Part shown: piece after piece, positions 18,933-29,431 of the stretch
Position numbering within the stretch: position 1 is the first letter of the stretch
How the letters are laid out: the number at the start of each line of letters is the position of its first letter
Source of the DNA: Melanopsichium pennsylvanicum
Taxonomy: Eukaryota > Basidiomycota > Ustilaginomycetes > Ustilaginales
Reading direction: 5' to 3'
Length of the DNA: 64,000 nucleotides
Assembly: GCA_900208305.1 (NCBI GenBank)
Contig: OAPG01000008.1
Span: forward strand, 372,001-436,000
Translations under genes and position numbers: made by a program
The notes under the pieces: model-generated
Database searches by the model: none
Seen by the model: the letters and a program-made list of their open reading frames with translations, nothing else
What the model was told of the DNA's origin: nothing

Positions 18933-19502
18933 AAAAAAAAAGAGATGGTAAGGCGGTCAGAGAGACATTTGCGTTTCCGTCTCTCATCCACCCGAAAACT
19001 GAACGACTTGGCTGTGCTTGCTGTGTCCACGCTTAGAAGCGTGATAGACCGTGATAGCTAAATGCAACATTTTACAGCGATGAGACAGAATGTGGCCAAC
19101 CTTCACCTTCGGCTCCAACCCTGATCCTGAAATTTGCACAGGTCCTGTCTCTCTCTCTGATTCTCGGGAAGAAGAGATCTCAACATCTCTTTCCACAATT
19201 TGCTCGTATCTTGTCATCCTTGCGAGACAGTCCTCCCTCCTGTCACTGACTCCATGATCGTCGCCAGACAACGCGGTCTCTCTCGATTGGTACGTGTTCG
19301 GTAAATGACCCAGAGACGCCTTGTTCGGTTTGTCCTGTAACACAGATAGCAAGAGAGCAAGTTAAGTGCGGGAGACAAGAGCAGTGCTGCGTCGAGCTTA
19401 TGCATTTCATGGTAGAGCAGCGAGGCTTACCGCGGAGATGTCAAAAGTAGGAGCTGGCTCGTCGCGCAAAAATCATACATTTCGTCTCGATCGTATCGGA
19501 CC
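18933..19502. other. Convergent 3' region of AP-3 beta and NAF1 with a candidate intron
   Basis: These 570 bases lie between two convergent genes. On the minus strand a convincing intron signal occurs at 19335-19430: GTAAGC donor, CTTAAC branch-like site and GTTACAG acceptor. It could be a 3'-UTR intron of NAF1 or part of a very small unannotated gene. The frame 18984-19352 (minus) follows the acceptor but has no recognisable motif. Confidence 0.4.
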
Positions 19503-22259
19503 TCATCGCTGCTGCTGTTGGTTGCTACCACTGCCCATCGAAGGGCTGCGTGGATCGTAGCTGTCCTGTGCCGAGGGATTAGCAGAGCCGATTGGTGTAG
19601 CGTGCATTACAGCCGCACTAGGATAAGTTCCAAATCCGTAAGCTTGAGCTGAGGGATTGTAATGACCTTGACCAGTTGAAGAGCTGTTCGGAGCTGCCCC
19701 GTAACGATGCTGACTTGCTGTGGACGCGTCTATGTAGCCGGGATAGTGCGAGCCTGGATAGCTCTGATTGGTCCATGCAATCGCATTAGGCGGTTGTGCA
19801 CCACCATAGCCGCCGCCATATTGAGGAGTAGAAACGTAGCCACCGTAAGGCTGTTGTCCGGGAGCCATATGCAGAGGTGCTGGATGGTAGCCTTGAGGTG
19901 CATTCCATGCAGCATGCTGTGACGGCGGCTGCTGCCAATGTCCTGCGTAGGCGGGATTGTAATGCCCTCCTCCTGAAGTTGTGTGCGGTGCGTTCGCTCC
20001 GGGGCTATATGCAGAGCCTCGACCGGGTGCAGCGGGCGAAGCAGGGGTGCTCGATGGTGCTGAGCCAGAGGCCGGGTACCAGCCCGGTGAACCTTGGTGT
20101 GGATGCGCTGTTGGTGTGGGACGACCAATCACTGTTGGCCGGGTTGGTTGTGGTGGTGATGCGGCGCCTGCGGATCGGTAGGATGACCCAACTGCACCTG
20201 TTGCTGTGCCTGTGGCTGCCGCCTTCGCTGCCGCTGCCGCTGCTGCTGCGGCGTCCACCGGCTTTGCGGGCAATGCTGCAGTTGGAAGTTTAGGGAGGCC
20301 TTCCGAGGTGCCCATCCTCAATCTCGGGGTAGATGCTACTGTAGAATCGAGGATGACGTTCCCACTGCTGTGATTCGACGAGCTCGCTGCTTCAGGCTGG
20401 AAGCTGGGTCGCGATGGAAGGCCTGCGGAAGGCTTAGGAGGGAGAGAAGCCATTCCATGTGGGAACGCAGGGCCGAGCGCCGCAGGTCCAGCAGGTGCGG
20501 GAGGTGCGGGAGGTCTAGGCAGATTGGGTGCTGCTGAACTGCGTTGAGGCAGCGAGGCGGGTGTGTGAGAAGGACGCTGCTGGAAGGTCGATTGGCCAGG
20601 CCCAAAATTACTCTTGAAAGGTCGTTGGTTGGGGTTGTACGGCGTTCCGTTTGCAGTGCCATGAGGAGGCTGTGAAGAATGACCGGGAACGTTCTTCTGA
20701 CGTTTGTTCGTTCGAGCAGATCCAATGGGATTACCATGATCGTCGACTTTGCCAGACCGGATGGCCTTGGCGCGGCGCTTGGCTTCCGCCTCCTGCTCAT
20801 CATCCGAGTAATCAATCTCGTCCTCGGCCACTTCTTCATCCCATATGTTACTTGCGTCGCTTCCCTTCATCTGTCGCAACAGCTGCGTGAGCACATAAGT
20901 GCTCTGCGCGGGAAGGTAATATACAGCTTTGCCCTTCTCAACCACATCCCGATCGATCGCTGCTGCTGAAGCGAATCGGATCGAGTACATGGGATTGTGG
21001 ATCGATCCAAAAGTCTCAAAGACCAGACCTAGCACCTTTCCATCCTCGAAGCAAAGCAAGCTGCCCGTATCGAGCACACTGTATTCTCCCTCGCGCTCTC
21101 CTTGACGACCCGCGCTGTCGACGGGGACTGCATTTGCGTTTGCAGGTCCAGGCTCGGGCTTGGTCACATCCTGTTCAACCACTACAACGCTGTCGACGAT
21201 CGAGTGCACCTTGCCGAGCTTTCGCAATGTTGCCTTTTCCGCTTCTGTCACCTCCTGTATGGCAGGTTGCTCGACGTCGGGCGCGAGGATCTCGTTCTTG
21301 GTGGCTGGCACTGTGCTTCCGCCTGGTTCTTCATCGTCATCGTCTGCTAGCACCAGCCCACTCTGCGCAGGTTCATCTTCTTCGTCCTCGTCATCTGATG
21401 AGTTACCGCTTGAGGAGGCTGATTCGGAATCGGAATCACTGTCATCGCTAGAAACCACGTCTGCACCGTCGGCGTTCGACTGCTCGGGCTTTGTTTCTGA
21501 CGGTGTCGCGGCGTTACTTTCAGCTTTGGATTTGCGCGAGACGAGACCGGAAAGCGAAGAGAGCGCCTTTTGTAGCAATGTCTTTGTCTCTGGATGCTGA
21601 CTCTCCTCTGCGGCTGCTTTGACTTCATCGATGCCTGCGCTGGATTGGACGAGTTCTTCAAGCTCTGCTTCTGCTTTGCGCTTCTCTCCGCGCGGTGCTT
21701 GTGTTGGAACTGCTTCTCGTTCGCTGTCATCATCGCCAAAACCCGGCGGCAAGGCTTCGCGTTGTTGTCCAGTAGATGCTCTTGCCTGCGCTACCAGCTC
21801 GCGAAGCGCTTGCATTGATGAAGCGCCATCTTGTGTTGCTCCAGTGCTGACGATATGCTCAATGTCGGGTTGAACAAAGTCCGAATCTTGCTTGTTGGTC
21901 TCAGCGCTTGTCTTGACTTCCACGACTGAGTTCTCCTGCTCTTCTGTCTGCGAAACGAAAGGCTCTAAAGTTCGCGAAGCAGCAGCATGGCTTGTTGTCG
22001 CAGTAGCTTCGGTGGTGACGCTTGCTTCTGTCGGCCTCGACAAATCGGTAGTTTCAACGTCTTCCTCCGAGCTCGCCGACTGGGCAGCTGAACCTTGCTT
22101 TGCTTCCTTCGCGAGTTCTCCAAAATTTATTGTGTCTTGCGCTTTACTTGAATCGAAAACTTTGTTGTCCTCCGAGCTGGACGCCGGTGGGACGCCACTG
22201 GCACCTTGTGATACGACAGCCGTGCTTACGAGCTGCTGATCTGCATCTACTTCGGACAT
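19503..22259 (-). CDS. NAF1: H/ACA snoRNP assembly factor NAF1
   Basis: The protein has 918 residues. NAF1 binds the pseudouridine synthase Cbf5 during H/ACA snoRNP assembly in the nucleoplasm and is later replaced by Gar1. The Gar1/Naf1 core is at about residues 335-480: LRKLGKVHSIVDSVVVV, LDTGSLLCFEDGKVLGLVFETFGSI, PMYSIRF and KAVYYLPAQSTYVLT. An acidic block (DSDSDSES) precedes it, and EEVAEDEIDYSDDEQE and a basic NKRQKN segment follow it, as in other NAF1 proteins. The last 400 residues are Pro/Gln/Gly/Ser-rich and include an alanine tract near 20215-20260. The N-terminal 300 residues are acidic and low complexity. It starts at the first ATG and is divergent from LCL2 with a 400-base shared upstream region. 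Confidence 0.92.
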   Translation of the reverse strand: MSEVDADQQLVSTAVVSQGASGVPPASSSEDNKVFDSSKAQDTINFGELAKEAKQGSAAQSASSEEDVETTDLSRPTEASVTTEATATTSHAAASRTLEPFVSQTEEQENSVVEVKTSAETNKQDSDFVQPDIEHIVSTGATQDGASSMQALRELVAQARASTGQQREALPPGFGDDDSEREAVPTQAPRGEKRKAEAELEELVQSSAGIDEVKAAAEESQHPETKTLLQKALSSLSGLVSRKSKAESNAATPSETKPEQSNADGADVVSSDDSDSDSESASSSGNSSDDEDEEDEPAQSGLVLADDDDEEPGGSTVPATKNEILAPDVEQPAIQEVTEAEKATLRKLGKVHSIVDSVVVVEQDVTKPEPGPANANAVPVDSAGRQGEREGEYSVLDTGSLLCFEDGKVLGLVFETFGSIHNPMYSIRFASAAAIDRDVVEKGKAVYYLPAQSTYVLTQLLRQMKGSDASNIWDEEVAEDEIDYSDDEQEAEAKRRAKAIRSGKVDDHGNPIGSARTNKRQKNVPGHSSQPPHGTANGTPYNPNQRPFKSNFGPGQSTFQQRPSHTPASLPQRSSAAPNLPRPPAPPAPAGPAALGPAFPHGMASLPPKPSAGLPSRPSFQPEAASSSNHSSGNVILDSTVASTPRLRMGTSEGLPKLPTAALPAKPVDAAAAAAAAAKAAATGTATGAVGSSYRSAGAASPPQPTRPTVIGRPTPTAHPHQGSPGWYPASGSAPSSTPASPAAPGRGSAYSPGANAPHTTSGGGHYNPAYAGHWQQPPSQHAAWNAPQGYHPAPLHMAPGQQPYGGYVSTPQYGGGYGGAQPPNAIAWTNQSYPGSHYPGYIDASTASQHRYGAAPNSSSTGQGHYNPSAQAYGFGTYPSAAVMHATPIGSANPSAQDSYDPRSPSMGSGSNQQQQR

Positions 22260-22659
22260 GTTGCCTCTATGCTCCTTTGTCGAGGGCTTGACTCGCTCGT
22301 TGGTGATGGTGTTCGTAGTATTGGGGGTTGAGTAGGTCGTGCATTGCCAAGTGAACGTTGAGAACTGAGTTACACAATGCGCCGCCGTTGTAGCGGTTGT
22401 TGAGCCGTGCTATGCTGAGTTCCGGCAAATTTCGCAGCTGCAGAAGCTTTTTTTAATTTTGTGCAAAGCACGAACTTCTTGTTTCAAAAATTCCACTTCT
22501 GGCGTTCGGACTTCGGAAGACGGAGGCGGAATCTGGTTCGTGGTTCGTCACGCGGTTGGCTTCCACGCTGGACATGTTGTGCCAGGACCTTTCATCCAGC
22601 TTGGGCCAACATTGCTCCGTTCGACTACATTGCATTGCTTTGTCAATGACCACATCAAG
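22260..22659. promoter_or_regulatory. Bidirectional promoter between NAF1 and LCL2
   Basis: The two start codons face away from each other across exactly 400 bases, so both promoters and leaders must share this stretch. An A/T tract is at about 22447-22460. No other feature is seen. Confidence 0.5.
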
Positions 22660-23216
22660 ATGTCGAAAGTGCTCGTGTATACATGGCCATTTGCGCTTCT
22701 CTTAGTGTTCCGGATACTCCTCCTAGCGCCTGTTCAGGCTCAATTCTTCCAGCAATTCTTCGGAGGCAACGGAGGCGGCTCGATGTTCCATCAGAGGGAA
22801 CAGGAACCTCCACCGGTAAGTTTAGATCCTCTCACTGTCTCGACATAATTCCTTCCGAAGCCTCTCGATACGCGCATCATGCTGACGCCTTCTACATTTC
22901 CTGTCCCGCTTTCCGACCAACGCTGCAGTCTGGAGACGCATCCTGGTTCGAAGCGAGAGTGGACGCCGCACAGTGTACTCAATACCTCTGCCCACGAACC
23001 CTATCCTGCGTAGCGAAACCATCGCATTGCCCATGTCCCTTCCCTCAGCAGATAGGATGCTCTTACAAGGACACTAGCTCGAGTGCGCAAGAGCAAGCCA
23101 AGAGGGCTCGAGGAAGCTTTGATGGTGTGAATGCAGAGTTGGATTTGGGTGGGACCTTCTGTGTCTCTGCCGAGAGCTGCGACGAGGTGGATCAGATCTT
23201 GCATTCCAAAGCGTAA
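22660..23216 (+). CDS. LCL2: LCL2 family ER/secretory protein (long chronological lifespan protein 2)
   Basis: Two exons, 22660-22815 and 22929-23216. The 113-nt intron has a GTAAGT donor and a CTGCAG acceptor, phase 0. The product has 147 residues. The N-terminus is a signal peptide (FALLLVFRILLLAPVQA) followed by QFFQQFFGG, the start typical of mature LCL2. Exon 2 carries the Cys-rich body: WFEARVDAAQCTQYLCPRTLSCVAKPSHCPCPFPQQIGC, written here as consecutive motifs WFEARV, QC-x3-YLCP, TLSCV and HCPCPFP, and a late FCVSAESC. Six or more conserved Cys suggest a disulphide fold. Yeast LCL2 is linked to ER-associated degradation by genetics; the biochemical role is unknown. The joined product matches the family end to end, which supports the splice choice. 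Confidence 0.88.
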
Positions 23217-23410
23217 AGACTGTCATGTTACATTTTCTCTAGGTTCCAACATCAGTAGCAACACTTGAGAGTTGATTCAGATTTTAACGATGCCGAGGAT
23301 GCTATGCAATACTGTGCCGTGGTGAGATTGAAAGGGTATGTACGATACGAGAGTACAAACAAGGATCGTATGCTTTGCTACGATAATTCCAGTGTGATGT
23401 CAGAAGGGGG

Positions 23411-23908
23411 CTATGTCTTACGGTTGGGGAAATTCTTGGCCAAAACGGCAGCAGCTTTCTTCTTCCTCTCCTCCATTGCTCTGATCTTGAGCTGGCCCTC
23501 CGTTAGAGGCGAGGCCGCAGTGCATTCATGGCTGTTCGCTGATCTGTGGATGGCGCAAAAGAGACCTTTGCATCTCTCACACCTTGGTGCTGCATGTGTG
23601 AACGGTCTCCTCTGTGGCTCTTGACTCGATGCTGATGGACTGCTGACTGATCCGTTTGGCACTTGGAAACTGAGCTTCTTGCAGCCCTTCTTTTGGCATG
23701 GTAGGCGCCCGGATGCGCCAGAGCTTGCAATACGGCGCAAGAGCTCATCGTCGCTGAGGATGCTGCTTGTAGCCGCTGCTGTGCTGCAGCTGTGCTGTTC
23801 TGGCAAGAAGTGCGCTTCACAGAAAGTGGTTTTACAGAGGGGGCAGGAGACGGGTAAGAAGGAGAGCCGACCACATGTCGGAGTCGCGCAGTGCTCGCCG
23901 ACTTCCAT
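23411..23908 (-). CDS. AN1-type zinc finger protein (two AN1 fingers)
   Basis: The protein has 165 residues. Finger 1 starts right after the ATG: CATPTC, then SCPLCKTTFC, HF and HSC. Finger 2 starts at CQKKGC, has an enlarged loop rich in Ser/Pro, and closes with CERCKGLFC, HR and HEC. All eight metal ligands of each AN1 finger appear present. A basic helix (QLKIRAMEERKKKAAAVLAKNF) ends the chain. Two-AN1 proteins (ZFAND1/ZFAND2, yeast Cuz1) connect Cdc48/p97 and the proteasome, mainly in arsenite or proteotoxic stress; no ubiquitin-like domain or UIM is visible here, so assignment within the family is open. The start at 23908 gives the canonical short lead into finger 1; an in-frame ATG at 24004 would add 32 residues. 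It is convergent with LCL2. Confidence 0.85.
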   Translation of the reverse strand: MEVGEHCATPTCGRLSFLPVSCPLCKTTFCEAHFLPEQHSCSTAAATSSILSDDELLRRIASSGASGRLPCQKKGCKKLSFQVPNGSVSSPSASSQEPQRRPFTHAAPRCERCKGLFCAIHRSANSHECTAASPLTEGQLKIRAMEERKKKAAAVLAKNFPNRKT

Positions 23909-24586
23909 GATGCACTGCTCCCTTGAGCGAAGACTGAAAAATCGATTCAAAAGGGTACTATGGAAGGCTATGGTAGCTTCTCGGCGGTTCGGCGATAGAG
24001 ACAAGCAGCGGCGGAGAAGAGTGTGTCAATCAATGCTTCTGACGCAATCGGCGATATGATGGAGTTGGAGTGTTGTTTCCAGAATCCCAGGATACATTCC
24101 TGACGGCCATACACAGCAAGAATAACATGCTACACCACAAAAGAGACAAGTCTAACACTCTAAAAATGCGTAAGCCTCTCAAGCGGGTACAGCGTGTTTG
24201 AGCTATCGTGGCTAAAGTCCGATCAGAGACTGGCTAGCTTCTCTCACCCTACGAGCATATTCAGAGTCTGGCGAAAGGTCGAAATCGGGGTCGCGCTGAC
24301 GTGCTTTTGCGAAGCTATTTGCCGATCGGGATTTTTATCTTTTTCGAATAGAATGCGAGTTCGCCGTACTGTGCTGGCGGCAAATGAGTCGGTGATACGG
24401 GGTACAGTAAAATTGCAGCACGCAAGTTGCTGTACACGAGTGGGATTGGCTAGGTGCATGGCGAACATAGCACGTTGGCATTCGAATCCGCGTAAATAGT
24501 TCACAGGTCAAGCTTCGCGGCCTTGACGATCGATATCTCACCACACACTTCGCCCCCCCCATCCCCCTTTACGATACATACTCGCA
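23909..24586. other. Divergent promoter region between AN1 and thioredoxin genes
   Basis: About 680 bases between the two start codons. It includes a TACAGTAA motif near 24405 and a C-rich run (nine C) just upstream of the thioredoxin ATG. No RNA gene or further ORF is supported. Confidence 0.45.
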
Positions 24587-25299
24587 ATGGTTGTTAAGGC
24601 TATCGAATCCTTCGAGGAGTTCCAGACTCTTGTAAGCATCTTACGACTGCAATGATGTTGATATTGAGCTCCATGTTCAGACTGCATCCTCCAATATTTA
24701 AGCTTTTGCAGCACTGTGACTAATTTATCATCTATCTCACCTCTTCTCCTCGCTCATATTTGGTCCATATGATCCTTCGTGCTCCTAACATGACAGATTA
24801 ACGGCGACAAGCCCATCGTCATCGACTTCTGGGCTACCTGGTGCGGTCCTTGCCGAGTCATCGGCCCCATCTTCGAGAAGATCTCGGACACCCCTGCCGG
24901 TGAGAAGCTCGGCTTCTACAAGGTCGACGTCGACGTCCAGGACAAGATCGCCCAGGAAGTTGGTATCCAGGCCATGCCCACCTTTGTCTTCTTTCACAAG
25001 GGTCAGGCCATCGAGAAGGTCGTTGGTGCCAACCCCTCTGCCCTCCAGGTAAGTTCAGATCGTTCTTTACCAAATCAATTGGAACAGAGCACTTGGCACC
25101 TCAGATTGCTGCTACCCTAGCTTGTTCTGTCATGTTCAACAAGATGTCGGCTGTCACAATAGCAGCTCGTCAGCCAAACGAACCTCTTGTCTCGCCCGCT
25201 GTTTTATAAGCCTACGAACACTGACTCTTACCTTTCCTTGCCGTTTCTTTCCCCTGCGCCTCACAGGCTGGTATCAGCAAAGTTTCGAGCTCCCTCTAA
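24587..25299 (+). CDS. TRX1: Thioredoxin
   Basis: Three exons: 24587-24631 (15 codons), 24797-25048 (84 codons) and 25267-25299 (10 codons plus stop). Introns have GTAAGC/ACAG and GTAAGT/ACAG ends and both are phase 0. The product has 109 residues, standard for cytosolic thioredoxin. Exon 2 carries the active site ATWCGPCR, the buried FYKVDVD strand with its Asp residues, the cis-Pro motif AMPTFVFF and the KGQ-x6-VVGANPSAL end; exon 3 provides the last helix. It is a general disulphide reductant for peroxiredoxins, ribonucleotide reductase and methionine sulphoxide reductase. No targeting peptide is visible, so cytosol/nucleus is likely. Because every exon is short, no single open frame shows the gene. 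Confidence 0.93.
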
Positions 25300-26294
25300 G
25301 TGCGGGTCGTAAGCATCCAATCGCTTGGTTTACTGAGCGTAGCTTGTATCAGTACCGTCTCAATATCAATGGGCGCCATGCTCGACGTGCTAGTCCTTTC
25401 CGAGACTCCGAGGGACAACAAGATGTTGAGAATCTGCCACTTTGCTACCAGCAGCTCGATGCAGCAGATTCCTTATTGATTGTGTGAAAATGTGTGAAAA
25501 CGTAGCTTGAACGTTCTTCGACGAACATGTTCGCTGAGACAGGCAAAAGGATGGTCACGTCAATGGATCGCGGATCCTGTCGCTTCGACTTGTCGCTTCG
25601 ACAGCACTCCTGCTTAATTTTGACGGTTGATGGCGCTGTGAGCGGAAAATTCCATCTTATCAGATCAGACAGACCGCTGTCCTCTTGAGTCAGAGACACA
25701 CTGTCGGAAGAAAGTGACCATGGTACAAAGGTGGGATAGCCTGAAAGACGGGGTGGGATATGGATCGGGCGGAACTCCCCCATGTATCTCAAGATGGCAA
25801 TGAGAAAAATGCTCTCGCACGACATGGTGGATGTGCCACGAGACGCGATTTTAACGGATGCAAATCTCAACGGGTCGAGCGGAAGTGACCTTTGGCCCGC
25901 TACGCCCTTGGCGTCGAAAACCTACAAAAGCGGTCTGCTGCTCACGACTCTTTTTCACGCGGACGCCTCCCCGTGCGGCAAGATTCTACCACATCGCACA
26001 GTTGCACGACGGAAGCGCTCGTTTCCCGGCTTTTCAGCATGATTCTGCCCCCTTGCTGCGATGTTGGTTAGACAGCCGGTGGATACTCGTGAGTTAAAAG
26101 AGGGCCATCAATGACACTTTGACTACTGACTCAGACATCGGACTCGGCTGCCAGCTTCGTTTATTCAAAATAATTAATGTAGAAAGACTCGCAACCGGAA
26201 TCTTCGGGTAAGACGGTCTGCCTCTTGGCACATTTGACCGCTTGAAAGCGCGAGCCAGCTCGTAGATCGTTCGAGCAGAGCTAAGCCTATTTTG

Positions 26295-26366
<72 letters not shown>
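26295..26366. repeat. (CAT)24 trinucleotide microsatellite
   Basis: Twenty-four perfect CAT units. On the minus strand it reads as a Met-only run within a spurious open frame. Likely length-polymorphic. Confidence 0.97.
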
Positions 26367-27548
26367 AGGTCGGATTTTCCTCGCGCTTGCCTTACATGAT
26401 CCATTGCTGACCGATGAGTTCGGCAAACAAGTTTGATCAGTTGCAACCTTTGCCACAGGGGTAACGATGGTCGAATGCTGAACGATAGAGGTGTGGCCAC
26501 GAGTGAAGAGCTATCGTGGACGAGGTCCGAATATGTTGATGCGAGGGACCACGCACAAGATCTATCATGCATGTGCATCTTAATGCAGAGAAGTGCGCAT
26601 GGGCATGATATCAATCGGCACTTTCACCGGACTGCCAATGACGACGGACTGGAGCGAGATTGTACCCGGCTGCTTACCGCATACGTCTTTGCTTTGACCG
26701 GGTCATTGCAGACCGCAATCAGCATTGTCACCGCTGGCCCCAACATGAATATCAAGGCATTAAAAGATGCCAGACCAGTACAATTCCCCCGACTGCGTGG
26801 ACAGGAAGAGTCGTCGGTCAGTTTGAATTCATTCCCAACGTCTCACAGTCTTGTCACGAAACGTTGACACTGATATTAGGAAACGCATGTCGCTGGCTTG
26901 CTGGTTCGGTTATGCCCGAGATTGAGAACGTCGCAGAGCGACTTTGTGCAGCTTGATGCAAGCAATGTTTTTGGCCAAAATTGCGACTTGTAGCAGTGTT
27001 AATGTGGTCAGCCTGATGAGCCTCGGGCGACTTTGCGGCAAGGAGCAAATTTGGAACCGAAAAAACGAACGTTATCGTCTGCAATGCTGTCTGAAGCGGG
27101 CGACTGGTCGATTCAGTTGGACGTTATTTCCATTTGATCCGACACCCCGCCAATTCACCAAAGCTAAAATTCAAATGCGGTACAGCAGTGTCCGCGCTCT
27201 CTTGTCTTGCCTTCGCGAAGGGTGGAGGCCGTAGGCTGAGGATCGAAAATGTGAAAAGTCAATTTAGGTGGCTCTACCGCCTGCAGCTACAGAAGCATTC
27301 ACAATTGTGAATCACGAATCATTTCACGCTCTCCCTCTTCGCTCTGCTCGGGCCTTGGTCAATTGCCGACTGTCGCCATCAGAACAGGCACTTCACGCAC
27401 TTTGGCTGTGATACCTTGTCCCCTCCCGGCTAGAGACCCGAAAGCAGCTGACTGGCCATTTCTCCACACCTGGTTTGATCGCACGCTCTAGGTAGCACAA
27501 AGTGTCAAGGTATCCAGATCGAGCATCAGCGGCCTTCTGGTGCCTCAC

Positions 27549-27556
27549 AGTATATA
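27549..27556 (+). promoter_or_regulatory. TATA box of the malate synthase gene
   Basis: The sequence AGTATATA lies about 165 bases upstream of the ATG and is followed by a pyrimidine-rich leader. Seen directly; promoter function is inferred. Confidence 0.5.
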
Positions 27557-27718
27557 GACCTGAACCTCTTGGTCGCAGTGATCAGAGGTTTTACTACATT
27601 CCTCTCTGCGTTCATTCCGCTTCTTCCAGCTGTTTCCCTCTTACCCTCTCTCAGCTTACCAAGACAAGAACAGCAAACCCACCCCACCCATCACACTCCA
27701 CAAAATACAATATTCACC

Positions 27719-29431
27719 ATGTCCATCCAAGGTGTCCGTGTGCTTGGTACGTATCACTAGCTGCTTCGTATCGTGCTCGCAGCACAACTTTTTGTCAGAC
27801 GGCATTACTAACCTCTCTGCCCTGTATTTGCGTGCGTCTGGCGTGAATATCACCCAACAGGCAAGATTGAAGGTGAGCAGGCCTCCATCCTCACGCCTGA
27901 GGCTCTTAGATTCTTGGCCGTGCTCCACCGATCATTCGACTCCACCCGTCAGTCCCTCCTCAAAGCTCGTCAGCTCCGACAGGCGAGATTCGACGGTGGT
28001 GCTCTCCCCGATTTTCTCCCTGAGACCGCCCACATTCGCAACAATCCCACCTGGCAATGCGCTCCTCCCGCCCCTGGTCTTCGTGACCGACGTGTCGAGA
28101 TCACAGGTCCCGTTGACAAGAAGATGGTGATCAACGCCCTCAACTCGGGCGCATACACGTACATGGCCGATTTTGAGGACTCCACCTCCCCAACCTGGGC
28201 CAACCTTATGGATGGCCAGGTCAACATGCGCGCCGCCATCAACCGCACTATCGACTTTAAGCAGGGCAACGGCAAGGAGTACAAGCTCAAGCCCCAGGGC
28301 CAGACCGCTGTACTTCTCGTTCGTCCTCGTGGCTGGCATCTCAACGAGGAGCATATTGTTGTTGACGGCAAGCCCATGTCTGGTTCGCTCGTCGACTTTG
28401 GTCTCTACTTCTTCCACAACGCTCACGAGCTCGTCCGATCCGGCTACGGTCCTTACTTCTACCTTCCCAAGATGGAGAGCCACCTTGAGGCCCGTCTCTG
28501 GAACGACGTCTTCAACCTCTCGCAGGACTACATCAAGATGCCCCGTGGCACTGTCCGCGGAACCGTTCTCATCGAGACCATCACTGCCGCCTTTGAGATG
28601 GACGAGATCCTCTACGAGCTTCGCCAGCACTCTTCGGGTCTCAACTGTGGTCGATGGGACTACATCTTCTCCTTCATCAAGCGCCAGCGTTACAACAGCG
28701 GCTCGATCCTTCCCGACCGTGCTGCCGTTACCATGACTGTCCCCTTCATGCAGGCCTACGTCAACCTCCTCATCCAGACCTGCCACAAGCGTGGTGTTGC
28801 CGCTATCGGTGGCATGGCTGCTCAGATCCCCATCAAGGACAACCCGCAGGCCAACGACGCTGCGATGGAGAAGGTGCGCGCCGACAAGCTCCGCGAAGTC
28901 CAGGCTGGTCACGATGGTACCTGGGTCGCCCACCCCGCTCTTGTCAAGATCGCACTCGAGATTTTTGACAAGAACATGCTTGGCCCTAACCAGTACCACG
29001 TTCGTCGCGAGGAGGTCAAGGTTTCCGCGCTCGATCTTCTCAACTCGAACGTTCCCGGTCAGATCACTGAGGCTGGTGTTCGTGCCAACGTTGCTGCTCT
29101 CCTTGTTTACTGCGCCAACTGGCTGAACGGTCTTGGGTGCGTGCCCGTCGCCAACATGATGGAGGATGCTGCTACCGGTGAGATTTCGCGTCTTGGTCTG
29201 TGGTCGTGGGTGTACCACAAGCAGAAGACCGCGGAGGGCAACGAGATCACGCCTGCGTACGTTGACCGCATCCTCGATGAGGAAGCAGCCAAGGTGTCCA
29301 AGATCGGCGCTAGTGTGGAGAAGGCCAAGCGTTACATTGCCGACCAGGTTCGCGCTCCTGCACCGGATGAGTTCTTGACGTCGGCCCTCTACTCTCACCT
29401 TCCCCACCAGCACGCTCCGGCTCGTATCTAA
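27719..29431 (+). CDS. MLS1: Malate synthase (glyoxylate cycle)
   Basis: Two exons, 27719-27746 and 27861-29431. The intron (27747-27860, 114 nt) has a GTACGT donor and a CAACAG acceptor, phase 1. The product has 532 residues, typical for the fungal enzyme. It condenses glyoxylate with acetyl-CoA to malate, which allows growth on acetate, fatty acids or ethanol. The family signature [15 protein letters not shown] is present, as are [13 protein letters not shown] (substrate and Mg region), RPRGWHLNE, and the late [11 protein letters not shown] and LGLWSWV motifs. The C-terminal tripeptide is ARI, a plausible variant of a type 1 peroxisomal signal. The ATG context CACCATGTC is strong. Codon choice is strongly biased to C-ending codons, as in highly expressed fungal genes, and this creates a 493-codon antisense shadow frame. 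Confidence 0.95.

Larger units (their letters stand above)
25300..27718. other. Intergenic region, 2.4 kb, with a CAT microsatellite and the malate synthase promoter
   Basis: No protein or RNA gene can be supported. Open frames such as 25445-25870 (minus) and 26433-26867 (plus) have no motif, and the latter lies beside the microsatellite. The last 250 bases hold a TATA box and a C/T-rich leader for malate synthase. The long spacer is compatible with elaborate carbon-source control, which is inference only. Confidence 0.45.

Noticed and set aside
19366..19560. A small plus-strand gene between AP-3 beta and NAF1
   Set aside because: Short, no motif and overlapping the NAF1 stop; the intron signal on the minus strand is the better explanation of structure there.
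25445..25870. A 141-codon minus-strand frame after thioredoxin
   Set aside because: No motif and no supporting splice or promoter context.
27932..29413. A 493-codon antisense open frame covering malate synthase
   Set aside because: It mirrors the strong C-ending codon bias of the sense gene, has no motif and spans almost exactly the coding exon. It is a shadow.
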